From Litorisediminicola beolgyonensis (lineage in GTDB: Bacteria; Pseudomonadota; Alphaproteobacteria; Rhodobacterales; Rhodobacteraceae): a stretch of DNA of 63,972 bases. The notes below the pieces were generated by a model, which was given only the letters and a program-made list of their open reading frames with translations, did not search any database and had not been told where the DNA came from. This document shows, piece by piece, positions 7,389 through 15,692 of the stretch (positions are counted from its first letter, which is position 1; each line of letters starts with the position of its first letter). Location: the NCBI RefSeq assembly GCF_042679605.1, contig NZ_JBHTMU010000023.1, forward strand, positions 1-63,972, given 5' to 3'. A program made the translations under genes and the position numbers.

Positions 7389-8342
7389 ATGACCCGCAAA
7401 ACGCCCGACCTCGCCCCTCTGCCGAAGCCGCGCACCCGCGAGGGTCGTCTGCGCCGCGTCGGCGTGGAGATCGAGTTCGGTGCGCTGCAGGAAACCCGCG
7501 TCGCCGAAATCGTGCAGGAGCTCTTCGGGGGCGAGGTCCGGCGGCGCAGCGACAAGGGCCTTCTGGTCTGCGACAGCACGCTTGGCGATATCGAGCTCTA
7601 TCTCGACAGCCAGTACCTGCGCGACGACGGCTCCAAGCTCGAGAAAAGCCTGCATGACCTCGCCCGCAGCGTCGTTCCCGTCGAGATCGTCACCGAGCCG
7701 ATCGAGCCCGCGCAGATCGCCGATCTCGACCGGCTCGTTACCCGGCTGCGCGACGAAGGCGCGACGGGCACCGCGGCCGGCGTGTTCCTGGGCTTCGGGG
7801 TCCATTTCAACCCCGAGGTCGTGGCGATGGATGCCGACGAGATCGTGCCGGTGCTGCATGCTTTCGCCTTCACCGAGAACGCGCTGCGCGAGGCCATGCA
7901 GATCGACTTTTCCCGCCGGGTGCTGCCCTTCGTCGATCCCTATCCCAAGGCGCTTCTCGACGCGCTCGCGACCGAGGAAATCGGCGATCTCGACGATCTG
8001 ATGCGGGTCTACCTGAAGAACGCGCCGTCGCGGAATCACGGGCTCGACATGCTGTGCATCCTGGCCGAGCACGATGCCGACCGGGTGCGCAACACGCTGG
8101 GCGACGCGCTGGTCTCGGCCCGGCCGACCTATCACTACCGGCTGCCCGATTGTCGGATCGACGAGCCGGGCTGGTCGCTTGCGCTGGAATGGAACCGCTG
8201 GGTGCGGGTCGAGGAGATGGCCGAGGACGCCGAGCTGATCGCCGATCTGCGCGCGGGCTGGCGGGCGCATTCCGCCGCGCTCACGACCCGTCGCGCCGAT
8301 TGGGTCAAGCGCTCCGCCGCCATGGTCGGAGGTCTGCGATGA
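7389..8342 (+). CDS. Amidoligase-family enzyme (glutamine-synthetase-like COOH-NH2 ligase)
   Basis: This 317-residue protein belongs to the amidoligase family related to glutamine synthetase. The N-terminal RRVGVEIEFG (about residues 21-30) carries acidic residues expected to bind metal and ATP, and GFGVHFNPEV (about 137-146) resembles the family's second core motif. Enzymes of this family are predicted to join an amino group to a carboxylate using ATP, and commonly pair with a class I amidotransferase-like partner. That partner follows here with a four-base overlap. The gene starts 9 bases after the histidine kinase, so it appears to be part of the stress operon. The substrates are unknown. 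Confidence 0.85.
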   Translation: MTRKTPDLAPLPKPRTREGRLRRVGVEIEFGALQETRVAEIVQELFGGEVRRRSDKGLLVCDSTLGDIELYLDSQYLRDDGSKLEKSLHDLARSVVPVEIVTEPIEPAQIADLDRLVTRLRDEGATGTAAGVFLGFGVHFNPEVVAMDADEIVPVLHAFAFTENALREAMQIDFSRRVLPFVDPYPKALLDALATEEIGDLDDLMRVYLKNAPSRNHGLDMLCILAEHDADRVRNTLGDALVSARPTYHYRLPDCRIDEPGWSLALEWNRWVRVEEMAEDAELIADLRAGWRAHSAALTTRRADWVKRSAAMVGGLR

Positions 8343-9058
8343 GCCGTCCTGTCATCGGTGTCACCGTCTCGCGCCGCTCCGGCTGGCGCATCTACCCGCT
8401 CATGGCGCTGAACCTCTGGCTCGCCGGGGCGCGCGCGCTCAAATGGCAGAGCGGCCGCGAGATCGACCTCGAGCGCGTCCACGGCGTCGTGATCGGCGGC
8501 GGCGACGACATCGCGCCCACGCTCTATGGCGGCGAGCTGCGCATGGGTATCCGGATCGACCACGACCGCGACCAGCTCGAGCAGGACGTGATCCGCGCGG
8601 CCTTCGATCGCGAGCTGCCGATCCTCGGCATCTGCCGCGGGGCGCAGATGCTCAACGTCACGCTCGGCGGCACGCTGCACCAAGAGGCCTACAAGGTCTT
8701 CGAGGATTCGATCTACGTGCGCACCATCCTGCCGCGCAAACACGTCACCCTCGACGAGGACACGCTTCTGGCGCGGGTGACCTGCAGGAGCTCGCTCAAG
8801 GTCAACGCGCTGCATCACCAGGCGGTCAACGACCTGGGGAGGGGACTGCGCGTCGCGGCACGCGATCAGGGCGGCATGGTGCAGGCCATCGAGCGGGTCC
8901 GCGACCCGTTCGCGCTTGGCGTCCAGTGGCACCCGGAGCATCTCTTCTATCGCCGCCCGCACCGGCGATTGTTCCGGGCGCTGGTCGAGGCGGCACGGGC
9001 CAGGCAGGCGGATCGCGGCCAGCTTGCCGCCGCCGAGGCCGAGGCCCAGAGTGCCTGA
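8339..9058 (+). CDS. Class I glutamine amidotransferase / gamma-glutamyl hydrolase-like protein (peptidase C26)
   Basis: This 239-residue protein has the class I amidotransferase fold. The nucleophile elbow is PILGICRGAQMLN, with Cys at about residue 100, and the His-Glu pair is in GVQWHPEHL at about 202-210. An early VIGGGDDIAPTLYGG stretch is typical of gamma-glutamyl-GABA hydrolase (PuuD-like) proteins. The ATG at 8339 overlaps the amidoligase stop (ATGA). Together with the amidoligase it may make and trim, or make by transferred ammonia, an amide-linked small molecule or peptide. The C-terminal 25 residues are Ala/Glu/Gln-rich and probably not part of the fold. Confidence 0.87.
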   Translation: MSRPVIGVTVSRRSGWRIYPLMALNLWLAGARALKWQSGREIDLERVHGVVIGGGDDIAPTLYGGELRMGIRIDHDRDQLEQDVIRAAFDRELPILGICRGAQMLNVTLGGTLHQEAYKVFEDSIYVRTILPRKHVTLDEDTLLARVTCRSSLKVNALHHQAVNDLGRGLRVAARDQGGMVQAIERVRDPFALGVQWHPEHLFYRRPHRRLFRALVEAARARQADRGQLAAAEAEAQSA

Positions 9059-9126
9059 TCTGCGACGCTTCGTGGCAAAATAGGCACGTATCCGCCGCTG
9101 CCTGAGCAGGCCCGTCACGGTTTCGG

Positions 9127-9152
9127 GGAACCTTGGTCGTTTCACTCGCGTT
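9127..9152 (+). promoter_or_regulatory. EcfG-type general stress promoter (GGAAC-N17-CGTT)
   Basis: GGAAC at 9127-9131 and CGTT at 9149-9152 are separated by 17 bases. The next start codon, of a small membrane peptide gene, is 28 bases downstream with an AGAGGA ribosome site. It is the best-positioned promoter match in the window. Confidence 0.72.
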
Positions 9153-9180
9153 CGGTCTGTGAAAAGCAGAGGACCAACCG

Positions 9181-9333
9181 ATGACGACTTCAGTCTTTCT
9201 CGTCGGACTGGCTGCGCTAAGTGCGATTGCGGTGTTAATTCTTGCGCTGACAAGCCAAGAGAAGCGCAACCCGGCGACGACCCGGCCCGACCGGCGACAT
9301 TCGACCGCGGCACGCGGTTCACAGTCGCGGTAA
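9181..9333 (+). CDS. Small single-pass membrane peptide, stress-regulated
   Basis: This is a 50-codon gene starting MTTSVFLVGLAALSAIAVLI. It has one hydrophobic helix (about residues 4-24) followed by a strongly basic, polar tail (SQEKRNP, TRPDRRH). No family is recognised. Support comes from context: an EcfG promoter at 9127-9152, an AGAGGA ribosome site at 9168-9173, and a perfect hairpin terminator only 15 bases after the stop. Together these make a complete short transcription unit. The peptide probably sits in the inner membrane with the basic tail in the cytosol. It could instead be a chance frame inside a small RNA. Confidence 0.65.
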   Translation: MTTSVFLVGLAALSAIAVLILALTSQEKRNPATTRPDRRHSTAARGSQSR

Positions 9334-9347
9334 CGAAACGATCAAGC

Positions 9348-9374
9348 AAAAGGGGCCGGTCACCGGCCCCTTTT
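9348..9374 (+). terminator. Rho-independent terminator
   Basis: AAAAGGGGCCGGT (9348-9360) and ACCGGCCCCTTTT (9362-9374) form a perfect inverted repeat. The G/C stem is followed by four Ts, and it ends the small stress peptide transcript. Confidence 0.88.
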
Positions 9375-9444
9375 CGCGTCTGGGCTCTGGATCTCCGGCG
9401 CGGGCTGATTACTGGTCTTCTGTGAAGCGACAGGAGCCCCAGAC

Positions 9445-11142
9445 ATGCGCCAAGACATCGAAACCCGCATCAAGGTCGCGCGCGGCGAGGCGCCCGCGGA
9501 TATCGTGCTGCGCGGCGGGCAGGTTCTGGACCTGGTGACGGGGGCGCTGCTCGACGGCGACGTGGCGATCCTCGGCGACCGGATCGTCGGCACCTGCGCC
9601 ACCTACGAGGGGCGCGAGGTGATCGACGTCACCGGGCTGACGCTCGTGCCGGGCTTCATAGACACGCATCTGCACGTGGAAAGCTCGCTCGTCACGCCCT
9701 TCGAGTTCGACCGCTGCGTCACCCCACGCGGCGTGACCACGGCGATCTGCGATCCGCACGAGATCGCCAACGTGATCGGCGCCGACGGCATCCGCTATTT
9801 CCAGGCGGCCTCGGAGCGGCTGGTCATGGACCTGCGGGTGCAGCTCTCGTCCTGCGTGCCCTCGACCCATATGGAGACCGCGGGCGCCGAGCTTCTGGCA
9901 GGTGATCTGGAGCGGCTGATGGGGCATCCCTCGGGGATCGGCCTTGCGGAATTCATGAACTATCCCGGCGTGTTGCACTGCGACCCTCAGGCGATGGAGA
10001 AGCTTGCGCTTTTCGAGGGCGGGCATATCGATGGGCATTGTCCGCTGCTGTCGGGCCGCGATCTCAGCGCCTATATCGCCGCGGGCATCCGCACTGAGCA
10101 CGAGGCGACGAGCGAGGAAGAGGCTTTGGAGAAGCTGCAGAAGGGCATGCGCGTCCTGATCCGCGAAGGCTCGGTCTCGAAGGATCTGCACGCGCTGGCG
10201 CCGGTCCTGACCGAGACGACCGCGCCCTATATGTGTCTCTGCACCGACGACCGGAACCCGCTCGACATCGCCGAGCAGGGTCATCTCGACCACATGATCC
10301 GCACGCTCATTGCGCGCGGCACGCCGGTGCTGGCCGCCTATCGGGCGGCGTCCTTGTCGGCGGCCGAGGCGTTCGGTCTCAAGGATCGCGGGCTGATCGC
10401 GCCGGGCCTCCGCGCCGATATCGTTGCGCTCGGGTCGCTCGAGGCTTGCGATGCCCGGATGGTGATCGCGGGCGGGCGCGTCGTGGGTGATGCGGCTTTT
10501 GCCGCGCGCGAGCTGATCGCACCCGTGGGACGAAATTCCGTTCGCGCCCCGAATGTTAAGGCGGAGAGTTTCCGCACCACTGGAAATCGCGAAGAGGTGC
10601 CGGTCATAGGTATTCGCGAGGGTCAGATTCTGACCGACCACCTGACCGAGACAGTCGCGATCGAGGACGGCGACCAGCGGCCCGATCCGGCGCGCGATCT
10701 CATGCGGATCGCGGTGATCGAGCGGCACGGGCGGAACGGCAACATCGCCCGGGGCTTCGTGCGCGGCTTCGGGATGCAGTCCGGGGCCATCGCCTCGACC
10801 GTTTGTCACGACCACCACAATATCGCGGTGGTGGGCGCCGATTATGCCGACATGGCGCTGGCCGCCAACCGGCTGTCCGAGATCGAAGGCGGCTTCGTGG
10901 TGACGCGCGACGGCGCGGTTCTGGCGGAACTGGCGCTGCCGGTCGCCGGACTGATGAGCCTCGAGAGCTTCGAGGAGGTCCGCGACCGGCTGATCGACCT
11001 GCGCGCGGCTGCCCGGAGCCTGGGTGTGGTGCTGGAAGAGCCGTTCCTGCAACTGGCCTTCCTTGCCCTGCCGGTGATCCCTGCGCTCAAGATCACCGAT
11101 CGCGGCATGGTGGATGTCACGCGGTTCGAAATCCTGAGCTGA
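9445..11142 (+). CDS. ade: Adenine deaminase
   Basis: This 565-residue amidohydrolase converts adenine to hypoxanthine and ammonia in purine salvage. The metal-binding start of the barrel is DTHLHVESS, with H75 and H77. Further family marks are CDPHEIANV near residue 110, PSTHMETAGA near 136, GHIDGHCP near 193 and TDDRNPLDI near 267. The C-terminal adenine-deaminase domain includes ARGFVRGFGM and HDHHNIAVVG. The length and domain order are normal for bacterial adenine deaminase. A CAGGAG site precedes the ATG. It stands alone between a terminator and the arsenate pair, about 97 bases before gapdh. Its regulation is not evident. Confidence 0.95.
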   Translation: MRQDIETRIKVARGEAPADIVLRGGQVLDLVTGALLDGDVAILGDRIVGTCATYEGREVIDVTGLTLVPGFIDTHLHVESSLVTPFEFDRCVTPRGVTTAICDPHEIANVIGADGIRYFQAASERLVMDLRVQLSSCVPSTHMETAGAELLAGDLERLMGHPSGIGLAEFMNYPGVLHCDPQAMEKLALFEGGHIDGHCPLLSGRDLSAYIAAGIRTEHEATSEEEALEKLQKGMRVLIREGSVSKDLHALAPVLTETTAPYMCLCTDDRNPLDIAEQGHLDHMIRTLIARGTPVLAAYRAASLSAAEAFGLKDRGLIAPGLRADIVALGSLEACDARMVIAGGRVVGDAAFAARELIAPVGRNSVRAPNVKAESFRTTGNREEVPVIGIREGQILTDHLTETVAIEDGDQRPDPARDLMRIAVIERHGRNGNIARGFVRGFGMQSGAIASTVCHDHHNIAVVGADYADMALAANRLSEIEGGFVVTRDGAVLAELALPVAGLMSLESFEEVRDRLIDLRAAARSLGVVLEEPFLQLAFLALPVIPALKITDRGMVDVTRFEILS

Positions 11143-11239
11143 GCTGTCACCGGGCTGTTACCTTGCGCTGCTACGCGCGGGGAAACGCAGAGCGCGCGTG
11201 TCTCTGGAACGCCGCGCAAGGGTCTGACAGGGTTTGGAA

Positions 11240-12238
11240 ATGACGACATACGCGCTCAATGGTCTGGGTCGCATCGGAAAGCTGGCGCTGAAGCCGCTGC
11301 TGGAACGCGGCGCCGAGATCGCCTGGATCAACGACGCGGTCGGCGATCCGGAGATGCATGCGCATCTTCTCGAGTTCGACACGGTCCATGGGCGCTGGGA
11401 CGCGAGGATCGAGGCCCATGGGGACGCGATCAGTATCGACGGCACGCGACTGCCGGTGCTGTCCGAAAGAGACCTCGCCAAGCTGCCGCTCGACGGGGTC
11501 GATGTCGTCATCGACTGCACCGGCGCGTTCAAGACCGCGGCGAAGCTCCAGCCCTATTTCGACGCGGGGGTGAAGAAGGTCGTCGTCTCGGCCCCGGTGA
11601 AAGAGGACGAGGCCGCCAATATCGTCTACGGCGTCAATCACGACGTCTACGATCCCGCGCGCCATCGCATTGTCACGGCCGCAAGCTGCACGACCAACTG
11701 CCTCGCGCCGGTTGTTAAGGTGGTACACGAAAAGATCGGAATAAGGCACGGGTCAATAACGACGATCCATAACGTGACAAACACGCAAACCATTGTGGAT
11801 CGGCCGGCCAAAGACCTGCGTCGGGCGCGCTCGGCGCTGAATGCGCTGATCCCGACCACCACGGGCTCGGCGACGGCGATCACGCTCATCTATCCCGAGC
11901 TCAAGGGGCGGCTGAACGGCCATGCCGTCCGCGTCCCGCTGCTGAACGGCTCGCTCACCGATTGCGTCTTCGAGGTCGCGCGCGAGACCAGCGCCGAAGA
12001 GGTCAACGCGCTCTTCGCCGAGGCTGCAGAGGGCGTTCTGAAAGGCATCCTCGGTTACGAGACGCGGCCCCTTGTCTCGACCGATTTCACCAACGACGCG
12101 CGGTCGTCGATCATCGACGCGCCCTCGACGATGGTGGTGAACGGGACGCAGGTGAAGGTCTACGCGTGGTACGACAACGAGTGGGGCTACGCGCATCGGC
12201 TGGTCGATGTGGCCCTCATGGTCGGCGCGTCGCTGTGA
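11240..12238 (+). CDS. gapdh: ArsJ-associated glyceraldehyde-3-phosphate dehydrogenase
   Basis: This 332-residue GAPDH has the NAD-binding start ALNGLGRIGK and the catalytic AASCTTNCLAP motif with the nucleophile at C150. The C-terminal YDNEWGYAHR is the usual family ending. Its stop overlaps the GTG start of arsJ, the arrangement of the arsenate pathway. In that pathway GAPDH uses arsenate in place of phosphate to make 1-arseno-3-phosphoglycerate, which ArsJ exports. It is therefore a specialised GAPDH rather than the glycolytic one. The ATG at 11240 is preferred; a TTG two codons earlier is possible. The ribosome site is weak (CAGGG). A short stretch near 11720-11800 is less GC-rich than its surroundings. 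Confidence 0.92.
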   Translation: MTTYALNGLGRIGKLALKPLLERGAEIAWINDAVGDPEMHAHLLEFDTVHGRWDARIEAHGDAISIDGTRLPVLSERDLAKLPLDGVDVVIDCTGAFKTAAKLQPYFDAGVKKVVVSAPVKEDEAANIVYGVNHDVYDPARHRIVTAASCTTNCLAPVVKVVHEKIGIRHGSITTIHNVTNTQTIVDRPAKDLRRARSALNALIPTTTGSATAITLIYPELKGRLNGHAVRVPLLNGSLTDCVFEVARETSAEEVNALFAEAAEGVLKGILGYETRPLVSTDFTNDARSSIIDAPSTMVVNGTQVKVYAWYDNEWGYAHRLVDVALMVGASL

Positions 12239-13494
12239 GCCGTCCCGAGGGGCTCTCGGCCTATGTCGCGGTGACCGCGGCCTATTGGGCGTTCATGCTG
12301 AGCGACGGCGCGCTGAGGATGCTGGTGCTCCTGCATTTCCACAGGCTGGGCTTCTCGCCGGTGACGCTGGCCTATCTCTTCCTGCTCTACGAGCTTGCGG
12401 GCATCGTGACGAACCTCTCGGCCGGCTGGATCGCCAAGCGCTTCGGGCTGACCACGACGCTCTATGCCGGGCTGGGGCTGCAGGTCGTGGCGCTTCTGGC
12501 CCTGGCGCGGCTCGATCCCGGCTGGGCGGTCAGCGCGTCGGTCGCCTATGTCATGGCGGTGCAGGGCGCGACGGGCGTGGCCAAGGATCTGGCGAAGATG
12601 TCGTCGAAATCGGCGGTCAAGCTCCTGGCGCCATCGGGACAGGGCGGGCTCTTTCGCTGGGTCGCGCTGCTGACCGGATCGAAGAACGCGGTGAAGGGGC
12701 TGGGGTTTTTTACCGGTGCCGCACTCTTGGGCGTCGCGGGCTTCACCGCGTCGGTCCTTGGCATGGCGCTGGTTCTCGCGGTGATCCTCGCGGCGGTGAT
12801 CTGGAAGATGCCGCCGGGGCTGCCGCAGGGGAAGAAGGGCACCAGGTTCGCGGAGGTCGTGTCGTCCAACCCCAACGTGAACTGGTTGAGCGCGGCGCGG
12901 GTGTTCCTCTTCGGCGCGCGGGACGTGTGGTTCGTCGTCGGGATCCCTATCTACTTCTACGCGGTGCTCTCGGACGGCAGCGAGGCCGGGAACCGGCAGG
13001 CGTTCTTCCTGATTGGCAGCTTCATGGCGGTCTGGACGATCCTTTACGGTTTCGTGCAGGGAAGCGCGCCGAGGCTCCTGAAGGCCGACAGGCGGCCCGA
13101 GAGCGATCTCGTCTTGGCAGCGCGCGGCTGGGTGACGGCGCTGATCGCCATTCCGGCTGTGCTGGCGGGTCTTGTCTGGGCGCTGGGGCCGACGCCGGTG
13201 ACGACGGGAGCGCTGGTGGTGGGGCTTCTCATGTTCGGTGCGGTCTTCGCGGTGAACTCGGCGCTCCACTCCTACCTGATCCTCGCCTTCACCAGCGGCG
13301 AGCGGGTCACGATGGATGTGGGGTTCTACTACATGGCCAATGCCGCGGGGCGGCTTCTGGGCACGCTTTTGTCGGGGCTCTGTTTCCAGATGGGCGGGGT
13401 TGGCCTCTGTCTCGCCGCGGCGGCGGTGATGCTCGCGCTGTCGGCTTACGGGGCAGGGCGGCTCAGGCCGGGGACGGACACCGCCCCGGCCTGA
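12235..13494 (+). CDS. arsJ: Organoarsenical efflux MFS transporter ArsJ
   Basis: This 419-residue protein has about 11-12 membrane segments and belongs to the major facilitator superfamily. The early AAYWAFMLSDGALRMLVLLHF and VAKDLAKMSSKSAVK segments, and the coupling to a GAPDH gene, match ArsJ, which exports 1-arseno-3-phosphoglycerate. That product breaks down outside to release arsenate, giving arsenate resistance. The start is a GTG overlapping the gapdh stop (GTGA). No arsR-type regulator gene is found within the window next to the pair, unlike many described ars operons. The last codons form half of a long hairpin. Confidence 0.92.
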   Translation: MSRPEGLSAYVAVTAAYWAFMLSDGALRMLVLLHFHRLGFSPVTLAYLFLLYELAGIVTNLSAGWIAKRFGLTTTLYAGLGLQVVALLALARLDPGWAVSASVAYVMAVQGATGVAKDLAKMSSKSAVKLLAPSGQGGLFRWVALLTGSKNAVKGLGFFTGAALLGVAGFTASVLGMALVLAVILAAVIWKMPPGLPQGKKGTRFAEVVSSNPNVNWLSAARVFLFGARDVWFVVGIPIYFYAVLSDGSEAGNRQAFFLIGSFMAVWTILYGFVQGSAPRLLKADRRPESDLVLAARGWVTALIAIPAVLAGLVWALGPTPVTTGALVVGLLMFGAVFAVNSALHSYLILAFTSGERVTMDVGFYYMANAAGRLLGTLLSGLCFQMGGVGLCLAAAAVMLALSAYGAGRLRPGTDTAPA

Positions 13495-13496
13495 GC
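13461..13496. terminator. Strong hairpin between convergent genes, possible bidirectional terminator
   Basis: GCTCAGGCCGGGG (13461-13473) and CCCCGGCCTGAGC (13484-13496) form a perfect 13-base-pair stem with a 10-base loop. The arsJ stop codon lies inside the right arm. The convergent molybdoenzyme gene ends at 13509. There is no T-tract, so classical Rho-independent termination is uncertain; it may instead block readthrough or stabilise the transcript ends. Confidence 0.55.
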
Positions 13497-13508
13497 ACGG
13501 GTCTTCGA

Positions 13509-15692
13509 TCAGTCGAGCGGCATCGCGTCGATCACCACATCGGGCGTTGCCGGGAAGCGGCGCACGCGCGCGCCGCAGGCATTGGCGATGGCGTTGGTGA
13601 TCGCCGCGCCCGCGCCCGAGATGCCCAGCTCGCCGATGCCCTTCGCCTGGATGGGGTTGGCGTGATCGGCGCGCTCCTCGACGAAGCCGACGGTGATCTG
13701 CGGCACGTCGAGATGCGCGGGGACATGGTAGTTCGCCAGATCGCGCCCGACGATATGGCCCATGCGCGGCTCGTGCGCGGCCTCTTCGGTAAGCGCCGTG
13801 CCGATCCCCCAGATCACGCCGCCGATCACCTGGCTGCGCGCGGTCTTCTCGTTGAGGATGCGACCCGCCGACATCTCGGCGTGGAAGCGGCGGACGCGGA
13901 CCTCGCCGGTCCAGCGATGCACCGCGACCTCGGCGAAATGCGCGCCGAAGGCGGCGGCGATATGGGTCTTGCCGGTGTCGCCGCTCTCGATCCGCCCGGT
14001 TTCCGTGAGCGGCGTGTCGATGAGATCCGAGAAGGGCACCTCGCGATTGCCGAGCCGGGCCTTGCCCTCGGTCAGGGTCAGGTCCTCCGCCGCGCCGTCC
14101 ATCTTGGCCGCGATGGTCTCGCGGATGCCCTGGCAGGCGATGAAGACCGAGCTGCCCGAGGAGAGCGCGCCGAAGGAGCCGCCCGATCCCGCGGCCGGGG
14201 GCAGATCGCTGTCGCCCAGCCGGACCTGCACCTGGCTCGGCAGGAGACCCAGCATCTCGGCCGCGATCTGGGCGAGGATGGCGTAGGTGCCGGTGCCGAT
14301 ATCGGTCATGTCGGTCTCAACAAGCGCGCCCTCGGCGGTCAGCGTCACCCGCGCCTCGGAAGCCACGATGGAGGACGCGCGCGCGGCAGAGGCGCAGCCC
14401 ATGCCGATGAGCCAATCCCCCTCGGCGCGCTCGCCCGGACCCTTGCGCTCGGACCAGCCGAAGGCCTCGGCACCGCGGCGCAGGCATTCGCCGAGGCTGT
14501 TGGCGGTGAACTCCTTGTCCTCTTCGGGATGGCTCTCGGGGATGTTGCGCAGGCGCAGCTCCAGGGGGTCGAGGCCGAGCGTCTCGGCCAGCTCGTCCAT
14601 CGCGGTCTCGAGACCCATCATGCCTACCGCCTCGCCGGGGGCGCGGACCGATCCGGCGGGGGTGCGGTGGATGCGGGCGACCTCTTGGCGGTAGCGGCGA
14701 TGGGTGCCGGCATAGAGGAAATGCGTGGCCTGCGCGGTCGGCTCCGAGAAGCCTTCGCCGGGCAGGTTCGACACGAGATCCTCGTGCGAAAGCCCCAGAA
14801 GGCGACCGTCCGCATCGGCGGCAAGGCAGAGCCGCTGGCGCGTCTCGGACCGGCGCAGAACGCTGTCCATGACGTGCTGGCGCGACATCACGACCCGGAC
14901 CGGGCGCCCGAGATCGCGCGCGGCGACCGCTGCGGCGACGGCGTCGGGCGAGAGCCCGAGCTTCGAGCCGAACCCGCCACCGATATAGGGCGCGAGGATG
15001 CGCACGTTCTCGGCTGGGATGCCGAGGCTGTCGGCCAGCTCGCGCTTGTTGAAGCGGATGAGCTGCAGCGGGCTGTGGAGTGTGATCCGGTCGCCGTCCC
15101 ATTCCGCGATCGAGGCATGCGGCTCCATCGCCGCGGCGACATGGGCGGCGGTGTGGTAGACCTTGTCGACGGTGGCGGCGGCCTCGGACCAGACGGCGTC
15201 GAGATCGCCATGCTCTTCGTGATCGACCTCGACCTCGGAGGCGGTCGCGGGATCGACCTCGGCGCCGGGGGTCTCGTCATAGCTGACGGCGATGGTCTGC
15301 GCGGCGTGGCGCGCGGCCTCGAAGGTTTCCGCAACGACCACGCCGATCGGCTGGCCGAGATAGTCGACGCGCGCCCCGGGTTGTTCGGGCGCCTCGCCCG
15401 ACATGCCCTGCGCGGGGTTTCGGAGGAAGCGGTCGAGCGCATAGACGCCGAGGACGCCGTCCATCCCCATCGCCGCCTTGCTGTCGATCCCGGTGACGGT
15501 GCCGCGCGTGATCGTGGCGCGGATCAGGACGCCATGGGCCATGTTTTCATGCGGGACCTCGGCGGCATAGGTCGCCTGACCAGAGACCTTGAGACGCCCC
15601 TCGGGCCGGTCCTCGGGGGCGCCGATGATGCCCTGGTTGGTCTCGTCGAGAACGCGCGGCTGGGCCTCGTTCATGCGGAAAAGGCGGGTCAT
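13509..15692 (-). CDS. Molybdenum hydroxylase large subunit (aldehyde/xanthine oxidoreductase family, PaoC-like)
   Basis: This 727-residue protein is the molybdopterin-binding catalytic subunit of a xanthine-oxidase-family enzyme. It has the Moco-binding PYIGGGFGSKLG segment (about residues 235-246), GSGGSFGALSSGS near 505 and the active-site glutamate motif KGIGELGISGAG near 690. Its length is close to that of the periplasmic aldehyde oxidoreductase subunit PaoC. It is the last gene of a three-gene minus-strand operon, overlapping the FAD subunit gene by four bases. The enzyme hydroxylates an aldehyde or N-heterocycle using water; the exact substrate is not readable. Nearby aromatic-acid genes suggest aromatic aldehydes. 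Confidence 0.88.
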   Translation of the reverse strand: MTRLFRMNEAQPRVLDETNQGIIGAPEDRPEGRLKVSGQATYAAEVPHENMAHGVLIRATITRGTVTGIDSKAAMGMDGVLGVYALDRFLRNPAQGMSGEAPEQPGARVDYLGQPIGVVVAETFEAARHAAQTIAVSYDETPGAEVDPATASEVEVDHEEHGDLDAVWSEAAATVDKVYHTAAHVAAAMEPHASIAEWDGDRITLHSPLQLIRFNKRELADSLGIPAENVRILAPYIGGGFGSKLGLSPDAVAAAVAARDLGRPVRVVMSRQHVMDSVLRRSETRQRLCLAADADGRLLGLSHEDLVSNLPGEGFSEPTAQATHFLYAGTHRRYRQEVARIHRTPAGSVRAPGEAVGMMGLETAMDELAETLGLDPLELRLRNIPESHPEEDKEFTANSLGECLRRGAEAFGWSERKGPGERAEGDWLIGMGCASAARASSIVASEARVTLTAEGALVETDMTDIGTGTYAILAQIAAEMLGLLPSQVQVRLGDSDLPPAAGSGGSFGALSSGSSVFIACQGIRETIAAKMDGAAEDLTLTEGKARLGNREVPFSDLIDTPLTETGRIESGDTGKTHIAAAFGAHFAEVAVHRWTGEVRVRRFHAEMSAGRILNEKTARSQVIGGVIWGIGTALTEEAAHEPRMGHIVGRDLANYHVPAHLDVPQITVGFVEERADHANPIQAKGIGELGISGAGAAITNAIANACGARVRRFPATPDVVIDAMPLD

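Noticed and set aside
5637..8270. 877-codon minus-strand frame across the histidine kinase and amidoligase
   Set aside because: It is the shadow of two well-supported plus-strand genes and contains no domain.
11206..11234. GGAAC followed by GTT upstream of gapdh
   Set aside because: The spacing of 21 bases is too long for an EcfG promoter.
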